A stretch of DNA of 64,000 nt, taken from positions 1 to 64,000 of the forward strand of contig NZ_JADKSH010000002.1 in assembly GCF_015350795.1 (NCBI RefSeq), read 5' to 3'. Shown piece after piece: positions 6,137-14,989 of this stretch. This stretch comes from Microbacterium sp. VKM Ac-2870. GTDB lineage: Bacteria; Actinomycetota; Actinomycetes; Actinomycetales; Microbacteriaceae. Position 1 is the stretch's first letter; each line of letters starts with the position of its first letter. The position numbers and the translations under genes were made by a program. The notes under the pieces were generated by a model, which saw nothing but the letters and a program-made list of their open reading frames with translations, had not been told where the DNA came from and did no database searches.

Positions 6137-9025
6137 GTGACGGACCAGACCTTCGACTACTTCGCCCAGGTGGAGCTGCCCACCCCCACGCTGTCGGTGG
6201 CCGAGGTGCAGAGCCTTTTCCTCTCCCACTTCGGCGTGGCGGTCGACGCCGTGTCGTTGGGAAGTCAGCAGGACCAGAACTTCCGCGTCTTCGCGCAGGG
6301 CTCGCCCGATCCGCTCGGTGTGCTGAAGCTCAGCAACCCCGTCTTCAGCGAGGCGGAGATAGACATGCAGGATGCTGCGGCGCAGACGGTCGCCGACCGG
6401 CAGCCGTCGTTGCGCATTCCGCGCGTGGTCGTCGGTGCGAACGGCCCCATGTCAGCCTGGTGGTCGTCGTCGCAGGGGCGAATCCACGCTCGCGTCATCG
6501 AGAACATGTCGGGGCAGACGCTCATGGGCTCGAACTACCTGGCCCCCGCCGTCGTGGCGCGGATGGGCGAGCTCGCCGGGCGCGTCAGCACGTCTCTCGC
6601 CGACTTCACCCACGGCGCCACCGGCCGCATCCTGCAGTGGGACCTTCGCTACGCCGTGCGTGTCATCGACCTGCTGCTGCCGCTCGAGCCCGACGCCGAC
6701 GTCCGTGCGCTCGTCGCCCGCGCGACGAGTGATGCCCGCCGTGTGCTCGACCCGCTCGCCGCGCAGCTGCCGATCCAGGCCGGCCACTTCGATGTGACTG
6801 ACGACAACATCCTCCGGCAGTGCGACTCCTCCCTGCCCGACGCGGTCATCGACTTCGGCGACGTGACGGCGTCGTGGGCGGTCGCTGAGATCGCCGTCAC
6901 GGTCTCGTCGGTTCTTCACCATGACGGTGCGACCCCGACCAGCGCCCTGCCCGCGATCCGTGCCTTCCACGCGCTACGGCCGCTGTCGGACGCGGAGATC
7001 GATGCGCTGTGGGCACTCGTCACGCTGCGCGGCTGCGTTCTCGTGCTCAGCGGTCGGCATCAGGTGCGTCTCGACGAGCAGAACACGTACGCCGACGTCG
7101 CTCTCGACCGGGAGTTCCGCATTCTCGCTGTCGCTGCAGCCGTTCCGCCCGAGGTGATGGCCGCGACCATCCGGCGCGACCTGGCCCTCGCCCCTCGGCC
7201 TGAGCCGGAATGGGTCGGCGAGCCCGTGCTCGCGCCGGGGCTCGTGACGGTCGAACTGGATGCCGCGACCACCTCTGCGCTGAACGACGAGGGCGGTTGG
7301 ATGGACGGGGAGGCGATCGAGCGGGCTGCGCACGCCGCCCTCGATGCGGGCGCCGATCTCGTGTTCTTGCCCGCGTGGCGACCCATCCTCACCGGCGCGC
7401 CGCTCCGTACGCCGTCCGCCCCGGCAACGATACCGACGGCGGCGACGATCTGGCTGGCACGCTGCTCGACTCCGCTGCGCGCGCGCGTACGCTCGGCGGC
7501 TCCCGGCATCCTGACCGTCGGGTCCGATCTCGCTGCGGTGGTGTTCACGAGCGCGGCGCTCGGCAGCGACGGTGATGCGGACGCTGCGTTCGAGCTGCCC
7601 GCGCGCACCCGGATCACGGTGAGACTCGCCTCCACGGCCGTCGAGGGCGTGCCCGACCTGGTGAGCACCGATCTCGCCGCCGGCTGGCGCGATGTCGTGG
7701 GCGACGCGCGCGCGGCGCTCGGCCTTCCGCAGCCTTCGCCGGCCGACGACGACGTGCTCGCGCGTCGTGAACGCGTGCTCGCGGACGTGCAGGAGCACTA
7801 CTACGTGCGCCCACCCCAGATCGAGCGCGGGTGGCGCGAGTACCTGATCGACGTCGACGGCCGCGTGTACCTCGACATGGTCAACAACGTCACCTCGGTC
7901 GGGCACGCCCATCCGGGAGTGGTCGCCGCCGCGACGCGTCAGATGCGGCTGCTCAACACGAACTCGCGGTTCCACTACCGGGCGATCGCCGACTACGCCG
8001 AACGCCTCACCGCGACCCTGCCGCCCGAGCTCGACACCGTCTTCTTCGTCAACTCCGGCTCGGAGGCCACCGACCTCGCCATCCGGCTGGCGATGGCCGC
8101 GACCGGCCGCACCGACATCGTCGCGATGCGCGAGGCGTACCACGGCTGGACCTTCGCCAGCGATGCGGTGTCGACGTCGATCGCCGACAATCCGAACGCT
8201 CTGGCCACCCGCCCGGCGTGGGTGCACACCGTCGCGGCCGCCAACTCCTACCGCGGCGAGCATAGGGGCGCGGATGCCGCGCGGTACGCCCCCGAAGCGG
8301 TTGCCGTCATCGACGCTCTGGCCGATGCCGGACGACCCGCCGCGGGATTCATCTGCGAGCCTTTCTTCGGCAACGCCGGTGGTGTCGCCCTGCCCGAGGG
8401 ATACCTGGAGGCGGTCTACGCGGCGGTCCGCGCACACGGTGGCCTTGCCATCGCCGACGAGGTACAGGTCGGCTATGGACGCCTGGGCGAATGGTTCTGG
8501 GGGTTCCAGCAGCAGGGCGTCGTTCCCGACATCGTCGCCGTGGCGAAATCCATCGGCGCCGGCCACCCGATCGGCGCGGTGATCACGCGCCGTGAGATCG
8601 CTGACCGCTATCGCACCCAGGGGTACTTCTTCTCCTCTACCGGCGGATCGCCCGTGTCGTCGGCCATCGGCATGGCCGTGCTCGACGTCATCCAGAACGA
8701 GGGCCTGCAGGAGAACGCGCGCGTCGTGGGTGCCCACCTCGTCGCACGGTTGAACGAGCTGGCCGAAGAGTTTCCCCTCATCGGCCAGGTTCACGGCGCG
8801 GGTTTGTACCTGGGCGTCGAGTTCGTGCGCGACCCGGACACGCTCGAGCCTGCGACGGTCGAAACCGCGGCGATCTGTGCGCGCTTGCGCGAACTCGGCG
8901 TCATCATGCAGCCGACGGGCGACCACCAGAACGTGCTGAAGATCAAGCCGCCGTTGTGCGTGTCCACCGAGTCGGCCGACTACTTCGCCGATGCCCTGGG
9001 GCGCGTCCTGCGCACCGGCTGGTGA
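6137..9025 (+). CDS. Fusion of APH-type kinase and class-III aminotransferase/phospho-lyase
   Basis: This 962-residue cytoplasmic protein has an N-terminal aminoglycoside-phosphotransferase/homoserine-kinase-like domain (residues about 20-350) with the catalytic H217-F-D219 loop (HFDVTDDNIL) and metal-binding D239 (VIDFGD). A weakly conserved linker follows (about 360-560), then a class-III PLP-dependent aminotransferase fold whose PLP lysine is K804 (AVAKSIGAGHPIGAVI). The fold includes NSGSEATDLAIRLA and IADEVQVGYGR. Close relatives of this pairing phosphorylate an amino alcohol and then eliminate phosphate and ammonia (AGXT2L phospho-lyase group); ordinary transamination is the alternative. 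GTG start with GAGGAA 6 nt upstream. It lies 63 nt after the amidase and 33 nt before agmatine deiminase, so the three form one operon. Confidence 0.88.
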   Translation: MTDQTFDYFAQVELPTPTLSVAEVQSLFLSHFGVAVDAVSLGSQQDQNFRVFAQGSPDPLGVLKLSNPVFSEAEIDMQDAAAQTVADRQPSLRIPRVVVGANGPMSAWWSSSQGRIHARVIENMSGQTLMGSNYLAPAVVARMGELAGRVSTSLADFTHGATGRILQWDLRYAVRVIDLLLPLEPDADVRALVARATSDARRVLDPLAAQLPIQAGHFDVTDDNILRQCDSSLPDAVIDFGDVTASWAVAEIAVTVSSVLHHDGATPTSALPAIRAFHALRPLSDAEIDALWALVTLRGCVLVLSGRHQVRLDEQNTYADVALDREFRILAVAAAVPPEVMAATIRRDLALAPRPEPEWVGEPVLAPGLVTVELDAATTSALNDEGGWMDGEAIERAAHAALDAGADLVFLPAWRPILTGAPLRTPSAPATIPTAATIWLARCSTPLRARVRSAAPGILTVGSDLAAVVFTSAALGSDGDADAAFELPARTRITVRLASTAVEGVPDLVSTDLAAGWRDVVGDARAALGLPQPSPADDDVLARRERVLADVQEHYYVRPPQIERGWREYLIDVDGRVYLDMVNNVTSVGHAHPGVVAAATRQMRLLNTNSRFHYRAIADYAERLTATLPPELDTVFFVNSGSEATDLAIRLAMAATGRTDIVAMREAYHGWTFASDAVSTSIADNPNALATRPAWVHTVAAANSYRGEHRGADAARYAPEAVAVIDALADAGRPAAGFICEPFFGNAGGVALPEGYLEAVYAAVRAHGGLAIADEVQVGYGRLGEWFWGFQQQGVVPDIVAVAKSIGAGHPIGAVITRREIADRYRTQGYFFSSTGGSPVSSAIGMAVLDVIQNEGLQENARVVGAHLVARLNELAEEFPLIGQVHGAGLYLGVEFVRDPDTLEPATVETAAICARLRELGVIMQPTGDHQNVLKIKPPLCVSTESADYFADALGRVLRTGW

Positions 9026-9058
9026 ATCTCATTCCCACCTGATCGACAAGGAGACGCC

Positions 9059-10090
9059 ATGTGGCACATGCCCGCCGAAACCGCGCCCCATACCCGTACC
9101 TGGATGGCCTTTCCCCGCGAGGGGTTCACGCTCGGCGACACGAGCGCGCTTCGTGAGGAGGGGTACGCCGCCTGGACCGCGGTCGCCCACGCGATCCTCG
9201 AGTTCGAGCCGGTCACGATGGTCGTCGATCCCACCGAGATGGTGCGCGCTCGCCGCATGCTCGATTCGTCGATCGAGCTGCTCGAAGCTCCCGTCGACGA
9301 GTTCTGGATGCGCGACGTGGGACCCACGTTCGTCGTGGACGATGAGCGTCCTGGAGTGCTCGGCGCCGTCGACTGGATCTTCAACGGCTGGGGCGCGCCG
9401 GAGTGGGCCGAGTGGCAGAAGTCGGCCCAGGTGGCGCGGATCGTCGGCGAGGCGATCGGTGCTGAGGTGATCAGTTCGTTGCTGGTCGCAGAGGGCGGCG
9501 GCCTGCATGTCGATGGTGCTGGCACGGTGCTGCTCACCGACACGGTGCAGCTCGACCCGAAGCGAAACCCGCTCGCCGACCGCGCCCGCGTGGAGGACGA
9601 GATGGCGCGTACTCTCGGCGCGAACCGGGCCGTCTGGCTCTCGCGCGGGCTCACCCGTGACTACGACGAGCTCGGAACGGCGGGGCACGTCGATATCGTC
9701 GCCACGTTCGCCGCCCCCGGCCACATCCTGCTGCACGAGCAGCAGGACAGCGCGCATCCGGATGCCGCCGTCAGCGCGCTGATCGAACGCGAGCTCGAAG
9801 AGGCTTACCGTGCTGACGGTCGAGCACTCGAGATCACGGCGCTGCCGGCGCCGGCCACCCTCACCGACGACGTCGGCTTCGTCGACTGGAGCTATGTCAA
9901 CCACCTCGTCGTCAACGGGGGAGTGGTCGCCTGCGGGTTCGGCGAGGAGAAGGCGGATGCACGCGCTCGCGCGATCCTCAGCGAGGCGTACGGCCGACCT
10001 GTGGTCACCGTCGATGCCCGCCCCCTGTTCTCCCGCGGCGGCGGCATCCACTGCATCACCCAGCAGGAGCCGGTCACGCGATCGGAATGA
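9059..10090 (+). CDS. aguA: Agmatine deiminase family protein
   Basis: The 343-residue protein is a member of the agmatine deiminase/PPAD family of guanidino-group-modifying enzymes. It has FWMRDVGPTF, AEGGGLHVDG, the histidine of AGHVDIVATF and the nucleophilic cysteine C332 in RGGGIHCITQQEP, so it should be active. The reference reaction is agmatine plus water to N-carbamoylputrescine plus ammonia. ATG 9059 follows AAGGAG by 5 nt. The usual partner, a nitrilase-family carbamoylputrescine amidase (AguB), is absent; the upstream amidase-signature enzyme could take its place. A related guanidine is an equally possible substrate. Confidence 0.9.
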   Translation: MWHMPAETAPHTRTWMAFPREGFTLGDTSALREEGYAAWTAVAHAILEFEPVTMVVDPTEMVRARRMLDSSIELLEAPVDEFWMRDVGPTFVVDDERPGVLGAVDWIFNGWGAPEWAEWQKSAQVARIVGEAIGAEVISSLLVAEGGGLHVDGAGTVLLTDTVQLDPKRNPLADRARVEDEMARTLGANRAVWLSRGLTRDYDELGTAGHVDIVATFAAPGHILLHEQQDSAHPDAAVSALIERELEEAYRADGRALEITALPAPATLTDDVGFVDWSYVNHLVVNGGVVACGFGEEKADARARAILSEAYGRPVVTVDARPLFSRGGGIHCITQQEPVTRSE

Positions 10091-10134
10091 TCAGTCGCAT
10101 CGATGACCGGCTCCCGTCGGGAATCTCGCGTGCC

Positions 10135-11364
10135 TCAGGCGAGCAGGGTCTCGCCGATGTAGCCGCCGGCGGCGCATCCCGGAGGAGCGGCGAACACCGC
10201 CGAGCCGATCGGCGTCGTCCACTCGTTGAGCAGATCGAGTTGGTCGAGCCGGCGCTGGATCGGCACGAACTGCGCATCGACGTCGGCCTGGAACGACACG
10301 AAGATGAGACCCGATTCCGAGACCGCATCGCCCGCCGGGCGCTCGTCGTAGTTGTATCCGCGCCGGAAGATGCGCTGCGTCGTATCGTCGGGCCGCGCCC
10401 GACGAAGGTGGGAGAACTCGGCGATCACCGGGAAGCCGATCGCCGTCTTCGCGGAGAAGTCGGGCTCGTCATGCTCGGCCGAGCCGGTCAGCGGGGCGCC
10501 GTTGGCGAGCGTCCGCCCGACGGACTGCTCTCGGCCCGGACGGTCGAGCCTGTCCCACTTGTCGAGGTCCATGTGCACCCGACGCACCACCATGCCGGTG
10601 CCGCCGGCCAGCCACCCGGCATCCGACCAGACGACCTGGTCGAAGTGCGTCGTCCCGGGTTGCGGGTTGGCGGTGCCGTCGACCTGGCCGAAGAGATTGC
10701 GCATGGTCGTTCCGGGCGCGACCGTGCCGTACGCCCGGCGGAACCCCTGCTGGGTCCAGCGCACGTCTGCGAAGCTGCGGGCGTCTTTCAGCAGCATCCG
10801 GGTGGCATGCGCGACCGACAACGGATCGTCGCCGGCAACCTGAAGCAGCAGATCGCCGTGACTGAACTCGTCGCGGAGGCGGTCGATGCCGAACGGGGGC
10901 AACGGTCGCAGCCAGGTCGGTGCCGAGCCGGCCGCGCGCGCGACGAGGCCGGGACCGAAGGCGAACGTGACCGTCAGCCGCGCGGGAGCGACCGCAAGCT
11001 CGGGCTCGGAGTCGGCGAGTGCCGGCCGGCCCTGCGTCAAGCGCTCGGCGTCGTCGGTGAGCACCCGCAGGAGCCGCCGGAGCGCATCGCGGTCGACGCC
11101 GGAATGCAGATCGAGCGCGACGAACGTGCCGTGGGCTTGCGCGTCGGTGTCGATACCGGCCTGGTGCGCTCCGTGGAACGGAACGATCTCGTCGCCGTTC
11201 AGCGGAGCGGATGCCGAGGGCACGGCCCCGGAGTCTGCGGCGGGTGTGAGGGCGAGGTCGATGCCGATCGCGGCGGCGGCACCGACGCCGGCGACGGCTC
11301 CTCCGAGGAGGAACTGCCGCCGGGTCGCTGCCGATCGACCAGCGCCCGATTCGGGCGCTGCCAT
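10135..11364 (-). CDS. Tat-exported DyP-type heme peroxidase
   Basis: The 409-residue protein starts with a twin-arginine signal (TRRQFLL at residues 14-20, then an alanine-rich hydrophobic stretch), so it is exported folded with heme. The DyP family motif GxxDG is GQVDG at 226-230 with catalytic D229, and the proximal heme ligand is H319 in AEFSHLRRARP. It resembles EfeB and the A-type DyP enzymes. Its ATG overlaps the stop of the PCuAC gene (ATGA), making it last in a copper operon. In Streptomyces a DyP of this kind (DtpA) acts with a PCuAC chaperone in maturation of a copper oxidase, which fits this layout better than iron uptake, because no EfeU or EfeO is present. Confidence 0.92.
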   Translation of the reverse strand: MAAPESGAGRSAATRRQFLLGGAVAGVGAAAAIGIDLALTPAADSGAVPSASAPLNGDEIVPFHGAHQAGIDTDAQAHGTFVALDLHSGVDRDALRRLLRVLTDDAERLTQGRPALADSEPELAVAPARLTVTFAFGPGLVARAAGSAPTWLRPLPPFGIDRLRDEFSHGDLLLQVAGDDPLSVAHATRMLLKDARSFADVRWTQQGFRRAYGTVAPGTTMRNLFGQVDGTANPQPGTTHFDQVVWSDAGWLAGGTGMVVRRVHMDLDKWDRLDRPGREQSVGRTLANGAPLTGSAEHDEPDFSAKTAIGFPVIAEFSHLRRARPDDTTQRIFRRGYNYDERPAGDAVSESGLIFVSFQADVDAQFVPIQRRLDQLDLLNEWTTPIGSAVFAAPPGCAAGGYIGETLLA

Positions 11365-11936
11365 CAGTGGCTCGGCGCCGGAGACGGGCTCATCTGCATG
11401 CCGCCGCCCTGGTAGTTCTCGTTGGCTCCGGAGTAGTCCTTGACCGGGGCTGTGAACTGCGTCGCGGAACCGTCGGAGAACGTCAGCGTGAAGGTCGTCT
11501 CGGCGCCGGCTTTCAGCGGCGCGGTCAGATCCATCAGCATGATGTGGTTGCCGCCGGGCTGCAGCACGAGGTCGCCACCGGCGGGGATGACGAACCCGCC
11601 GGCCTTCTCCTTCATGACCATGGCGCCGGAGGCGTCGGCGACGGTCTCGTGCAGCTGCAGCATCGACGATGCCGGCGAGGTCGCCGCCGTCAGCGTGACG
11701 TCGGCGCTCGAGGAGTTGTGCAGGGTGCCGAAGGCGGCGGACATGCCGGAATCGGCCGCTTTCACCCAGGCATCCGAGATCGTGACCGACGCGCCGGCGG
11801 CAGCGGACGTGGTGCTGGCGGCGGGGGCCGCGGTGCTCGCACAGCCCGACAGAGCCAGGAGGCCGGCGGCGATGAGCGCGCCGATGCGTGCGGTGGACAG
11901 CAGGCGGCGGTACGGGGAAGAGGTGTGAGTGCTCAC
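11364..11936 (-). CDS. PCuAC-type copper chaperone, lipoprotein
   Basis: From GTG 11936 the protein is 190 residues with a lipoprotein signal peptide (lipobox LSGC) and a DUF461/PCuAC domain. The copper motif is visible as LQLHET, MVMKE and GGNHIMLMDL, that is the H-M...M...H-x-M ligand set. It should hold Cu(I) on the outer face of the membrane and pass it to a copper enzyme. A longer reading to 12200 is a shadow of the upstream gene. GTGA overlaps the stop of copC and its own stop overlaps the DyP start, so the genes are tightly coupled. The C-terminal tail (YQGGGMQMSPSPAPSH) adds two more Met and one His, possible extra copper ligands. Confidence 0.9.
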   Translation of the reverse strand: MSTHTSSPYRRLLSTARIGALIAAGLLALSGCASTAAPAASTTSAAAGASVTISDAWVKAADSGMSAAFGTLHNSSSADVTLTAATSPASSMLQLHETVADASGAMVMKEKAGGFVIPAGGDLVLQPGGNHIMLMDLTAPLKAGAETTFTLTFSDGSATQFTAPVKDYSGANENYQGGGMQMSPSPAPSH

Positions 11937-12514
11937 AGTGAGGTGCCTTTCTTGCGGCGGAGGAAATGGAAAACGGTATAGGCGGCGGCGGCGATGATCG
12001 CCCCGGCCGCGCCGACCAGCAGGACCCGGAGGATGCTCTGGTCTTCGTGGGTGCTCTGAGCCGGAGCGTCGGCGCCGGCGGTGGCCGCAGGCGCCGACGG
12101 TTCGCTCGCGGCGGGCGTCCGCGTCAGCGGTGCGGCGTCGCCGACCGTGAAGGGGATGAGCCCGCTGATCGGGTGGCCGTCCTGCGAGACGACACGCCAA
12201 CGGATCTCGTAGCCGCCGACGGGAATCTGCGGGTCGAGCGCCACCGTCACTACGCCGTTGTCGACGGAGGGTGCGGAAGCGGCCCAGTCATGCCCCGAGG
12301 CATCCGCCACGATCACGGCTGCGCCGATGGTCAGCACGTCGGCCGAGAAGGTGAGCGACACCTCCGCCGGCGCACTCGTGAGAGCGGCACCGGATGCCGG
12401 TGAGCTCTCGAGCAGTTCGTCGTGGGCCGACGCCGGCGCGGTGCCGAGGAGGACGACCGCGATGGCGAGGGGAACGGCGACAAGGAGAGAACGAAGAGGA
12501 AAACGGGACAACAC
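11933..12514 (-). CDS. copC: CopC-domain copper-resistance protein, membrane-anchored
   Basis: The 193-residue protein has a signal peptide ending in ASAHDELLESSP, where the mature N-terminal histidine is the first copper ligand of CopC proteins. The CopC beta-sandwich follows (GAALTSAPAEVSLTFS, SVDNGVVTVAL, RVVSQDGHPISGLI; the His of DGHP is a second ligand). An Ala/Pro-rich linker leads to one C-terminal transmembrane segment and the basic tail FLRRKKGTSL. It is therefore an extracytoplasmic copper binder tethered to the membrane. No fused CopD channel is present. Start GTG 12514 was chosen because the longer frame upstream lacks signal-peptide character. It is second in the operon. Confidence 0.88.
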   Translation of the reverse strand: MLSRFPLRSLLVAVPLAIAVVLLGTAPASAHDELLESSPASGAALTSAPAEVSLTFSADVLTIGAAVIVADASGHDWAASAPSVDNGVVTVALDPQIPVGGYEIRWRVVSQDGHPISGLIPFTVGDAAPLTRTPAASEPSAPAATAGADAPAQSTHEDQSILRVLLVGAAGAIIAAAAYTVFHFLRRKKGTSL

Positions 12515-12594
12515 AAACCACCGATCGATCGCGAGCCCAGACGGGCGCGCACGAGCAACCCCGCCCGGACAGTGCGTCTCGGGAGGGACAGGGA

Positions 12595-13254
12595 TCAGAG
12601 CGTGATCGGTGTCGGGGGGCCGCGGCGACGGCGGTCGTCGATGTGGGCGGCGGGTCGGACGATCCACCCGAACGCCGTCGCCGATGCCTCGGCGGACACC
12701 GGGAGCGGGGCCAGGGGCACGGCTCGGGTGACGACACGGCGTGCCCAGTCGCGGACATCGCGGGCGAGGGCGAGCAGAGCGCGCACGCTGTGCTCGCCGC
12801 GGTACAGCAGCGCGACCGTGACGACGGCCGCCGCGGCATGCACGCCCCACATCAGCGGGTCGGCGCACAGAGCCGTCAGCAGCGCAGCGACACCGGATGC
12901 GCCGGTACCCGCCGCGCCGGCGGTGCCCGTCGCCCCGGCATCCATGTGGGCGGCCATCGCGCCGTGGTCATGATGACTCATCGCGGCGGCGCCGCCGAGG
13001 TTCGGCGAACCCACCACGAACAGCGTGTGGAAGAGCAGCTGGCTCGCGGCGACGCTCACGCCGAGGCGGGTCAGCGACAGGGAGCGCCCGGCGAGCAGCG
13101 TCGACACCATGAGCGCCAGCAGCCACGGTGCGGCGATGCCCAGAACACCGGGGACAGTGCCGCCGGCGGCGATGTGCGACATCAACGCCGTGAACGTCGC
13201 GACGGAGGCGACGACCGCACCCCGCGCGACGCGCGGAGTCCGGGAGTGACGCAT
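12595..13254 (-). CDS. Predicted membrane protein of the copper operon
   Basis: The 219-residue protein has about five transmembrane segments and a loop rich in His, Met and Ala (SHHDHGAMAAHMDAG, residues about 91-105) that could bind copper. It is the first gene of the minus-strand cluster leading into CopC (80-nt gap), PCuAC and DyP, so a part in copper handling is likely but unproven. ATG 13254 (MRHSRTPR) is preferred to the upstream start at 13275, which would overlap the palindrome just upstream. Confidence 0.72.
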   Translation of the reverse strand: MRHSRTPRVARGAVVASVATFTALMSHIAAGGTVPGVLGIAAPWLLALMVSTLLAGRSLSLTRLGVSVAASQLLFHTLFVVGSPNLGGAAAMSHHDHGAMAAHMDAGATGTAGAAGTGASGVAALLTALCADPLMWGVHAAAAVVTVALLYRGEHSVRALLALARDVRDWARRVVTRAVPLAPLPVSAEASATAFGWIVRPAAHIDDRRRRGPPTPITL

Positions 13255-13264
13255 GCCGACAGTC

Positions 13265-13274
13265 TGACATGTCA
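13265..13274. promoter_or_regulatory. Palindrome upstream of the copper operon
   Basis: TGACATGTCA is a perfect 10-bp palindrome starting 11 nt upstream of the first copper gene. Its position suits an operator or promoter element, but no known regulator consensus was recognised and no regulator gene is adjacent. Confidence 0.3.
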
Positions 13275-13297
13275 CCCCGGACGCGCCCCCTCCGGGG
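13275..13297 (-). terminator. Hairpin downstream of the permease gene
   Basis: CCCCGGA pairs with TCCGGGG around a 9-nt loop, 16 nt past the stop codon of the permease that ends at 13313. There is no T-run, so termination by it alone is uncertain. Confidence 0.45.
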
Positions 13298-13312
13298 GAG
13301 GGGATGCCGCGG

Positions 13313-14884
13313 TCAGCGCCGCCGCCGCGCCGCTTCTGTTGCCTGCCGCTCCGCGATCACGGGGTGCGTGCCGGTGTAGCCCTCGCGGGCGGCCACCGCG
13401 GCCTGGATCTTGGGACGGGCGCCGAACCAGCCGATGATCAGCGCAGGGATCAGCACCAGCAGCGACGCCAGCACCCACCGGCCCGTCTCGGAGAAGCCCA
13501 TCGTCACGAGCACGAACAGCAGGAAGGCGAGCGTCAGGTACGAGGTGAACGGTGCGCCGAACAGGCGGAACGAGGGGCGCTGCAGCTTGCCCTCCTTCGC
13601 CCATTTCACGAGCTTGAGTTGGCACAGGATGATCGTCGCCCAGCCGCCGATGATGCCGAGCGCCGAGACCTCGAGCACGATCTCGAAGGCCTGCGACGGC
13701 CAGAGTGCATTGATGCCCACACCGGCGAGGGTGATGACGGCGGTCAACAGGATGCCGCCGTAGGGGACGCCGTTCTTGCTCATCTTCGCGGTGAAGGCCG
13801 GAGCGGATCCGTTGACCGACATCGAACGCAGGATGCGGCCGGTGGAGTAGAGGCCGGCGTTGAGGCTCGACAGGGCCGCGGTCAGCACGACGAAGTTCAT
13901 GACGGAGCCAGCGACGGCGCCGGTCTCGGGTGAGCCGATGTGCGAGAAGAACGTCACGAAAGGCGATTGACCCGCCTCGTAGGTGCTGAACGGCAGCAAC
14001 AGCGAGAGCAGCAGGATCGAGCCGACATAGAAGATCGCGATGCGGAAGACGACCGTGTTGATGGCCTTCGGCATGACTTTCTCGGGGTTCTCGGTCTCGC
14101 CCGCCGCGGTGCCGACCAGCTCGATCGCGGCGTACGCGAAGACCACGCCCGAGATCGCCAGCAGCGGCGCGACGAAGCCCATCGGGAACAGGCCGCCGTT
14201 GTCGGAGATCACGCTGAAACCGGTGGGTCCGACGTCGGTCGCGCCGCCGAAGATCAGGAAGCACGTGCCCACGATCAGGAAGATCACGAGCGCCGCCACC
14301 TTGACGAGCGCGAACCAGAACTCCATCTCGCCGAACAGCTTGACGCTCACGAGGTTGAGTGACAGCACGACGACCAACGCGATGAGTGCGATGAGCCACT
14401 GCGGAATCTCCTGCAGCGGCGTCCAATACTGCGCCCAGAACCGCACGTACAGCGCGGCCGCTGTGACGTCGACGATCGAGGTCATCGCCCAGTTGAGGAA
14501 GTACATCCAGCCCGCGCCGAAGGCGAGCTTCTCACCGTAGAACTCGCGCGCGTACGACACGAACGAGCCCGACGACGGGCGGTGCAGTACGAGTTCGCCG
14601 AGCGCACGCAGGATGAGGAAGGCGAAGAAGCCGCAGACGGCATAGACGAGGATCAGCGCGGGGCCACTGCCGGCGAGGCGGCTGCCGGCGCCCATGAACA
14701 GGCCGGTGCCGATGGCGCCGCCGATGGCGATCATCTGGATCTGCCGGGGGCGGAGTGTCTTGTGGTAGCCGGCTTCTTCGCTGGAGAAGTCCTGGACCGA
14801 CTCGATGCGGTCGCCGGTGAGCTCGCGGGCGTTCTCACGCGCGTCTTCGGGGTCCATCCGGGTGATCGCGTCCTTGTCGGTCAT
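13313..14884 (-). CDS. Amino acid permease (APC superfamily, AAT/AnsP-CycA type)
   Basis: The 523-residue protein has twelve predicted transmembrane helices and the signature of the amino acid transporter branch of the APC superfamily: [21 protein letters not shown] in helix 1 and the [17 protein letters not shown] segment [22 protein letters not shown]. It imports an amino acid with protons; asparagine, D-serine/alanine/glycine and GABA permeases are all close, so the substrate cannot be named. ATG 14884 ([15 protein letters not shown]) is preferred to the start at 14932. The gene stands alone between a copper operon and an aldo/keto reductase. Confidence 0.87.
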   Translation of the reverse strand: MTDKDAITRMDPEDARENARELTGDRIESVQDFSSEEAGYHKTLRPRQIQMIAIGGAIGTGLFMGAGSRLAGSGPALILVYAVCGFFAFLILRALGELVLHRPSSGSFVSYAREFYGEKLAFGAGWMYFLNWAMTSIVDVTAAALYVRFWAQYWTPLQEIPQWLIALIALVVVLSLNLVSVKLFGEMEFWFALVKVAALVIFLIVGTCFLIFGGATDVGPTGFSVISDNGGLFPMGFVAPLLAISGVVFAYAAIELVGTAAGETENPEKVMPKAINTVVFRIAIFYVGSILLLSLLLPFSTYEAGQSPFVTFFSHIGSPETGAVAGSVMNFVVLTAALSSLNAGLYSTGRILRSMSVNGSAPAFTAKMSKNGVPYGGILLTAVITLAGVGINALWPSQAFEIVLEVSALGIIGGWATIILCQLKLVKWAKEGKLQRPSFRLFGAPFTSYLTLAFLLFVLVTMGFSETGRWVLASLLVLIPALIIGWFGARPKIQAAVAAREGYTGTHPVIAERQATEAARRRR

Positions 14885-14989
14885 CCAGCAATCATGGAGG
14901 TGTCGCGTTTGGCATGCCCAGCACCCCGGCACGCGTGTCGTGAAAAATCAGCCAATGGTCGGGGTCGGCGCGGGGGCGCAGACGTGGAC

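Noticed and set aside
4535..6229. Long minus-strand open frame opposite the amidase
   Set aside because: Product is Arg/Gly/Val-rich without motifs; high GC makes long antisense frames, and the plus-strand amidase has full catalytic motifs.
6974..8926. 650-codon minus-strand open frame
   Set aside because: Antisense shadow of the kinase/aminotransferase gene, whose PLP lysine and kinase motifs are intact.
10135..11364. EfeUOB iron-uptake assignment for the DyP gene
   Set aside because: No EfeU permease or EfeO is adjacent; the coupled genes are CopC and PCuAC.
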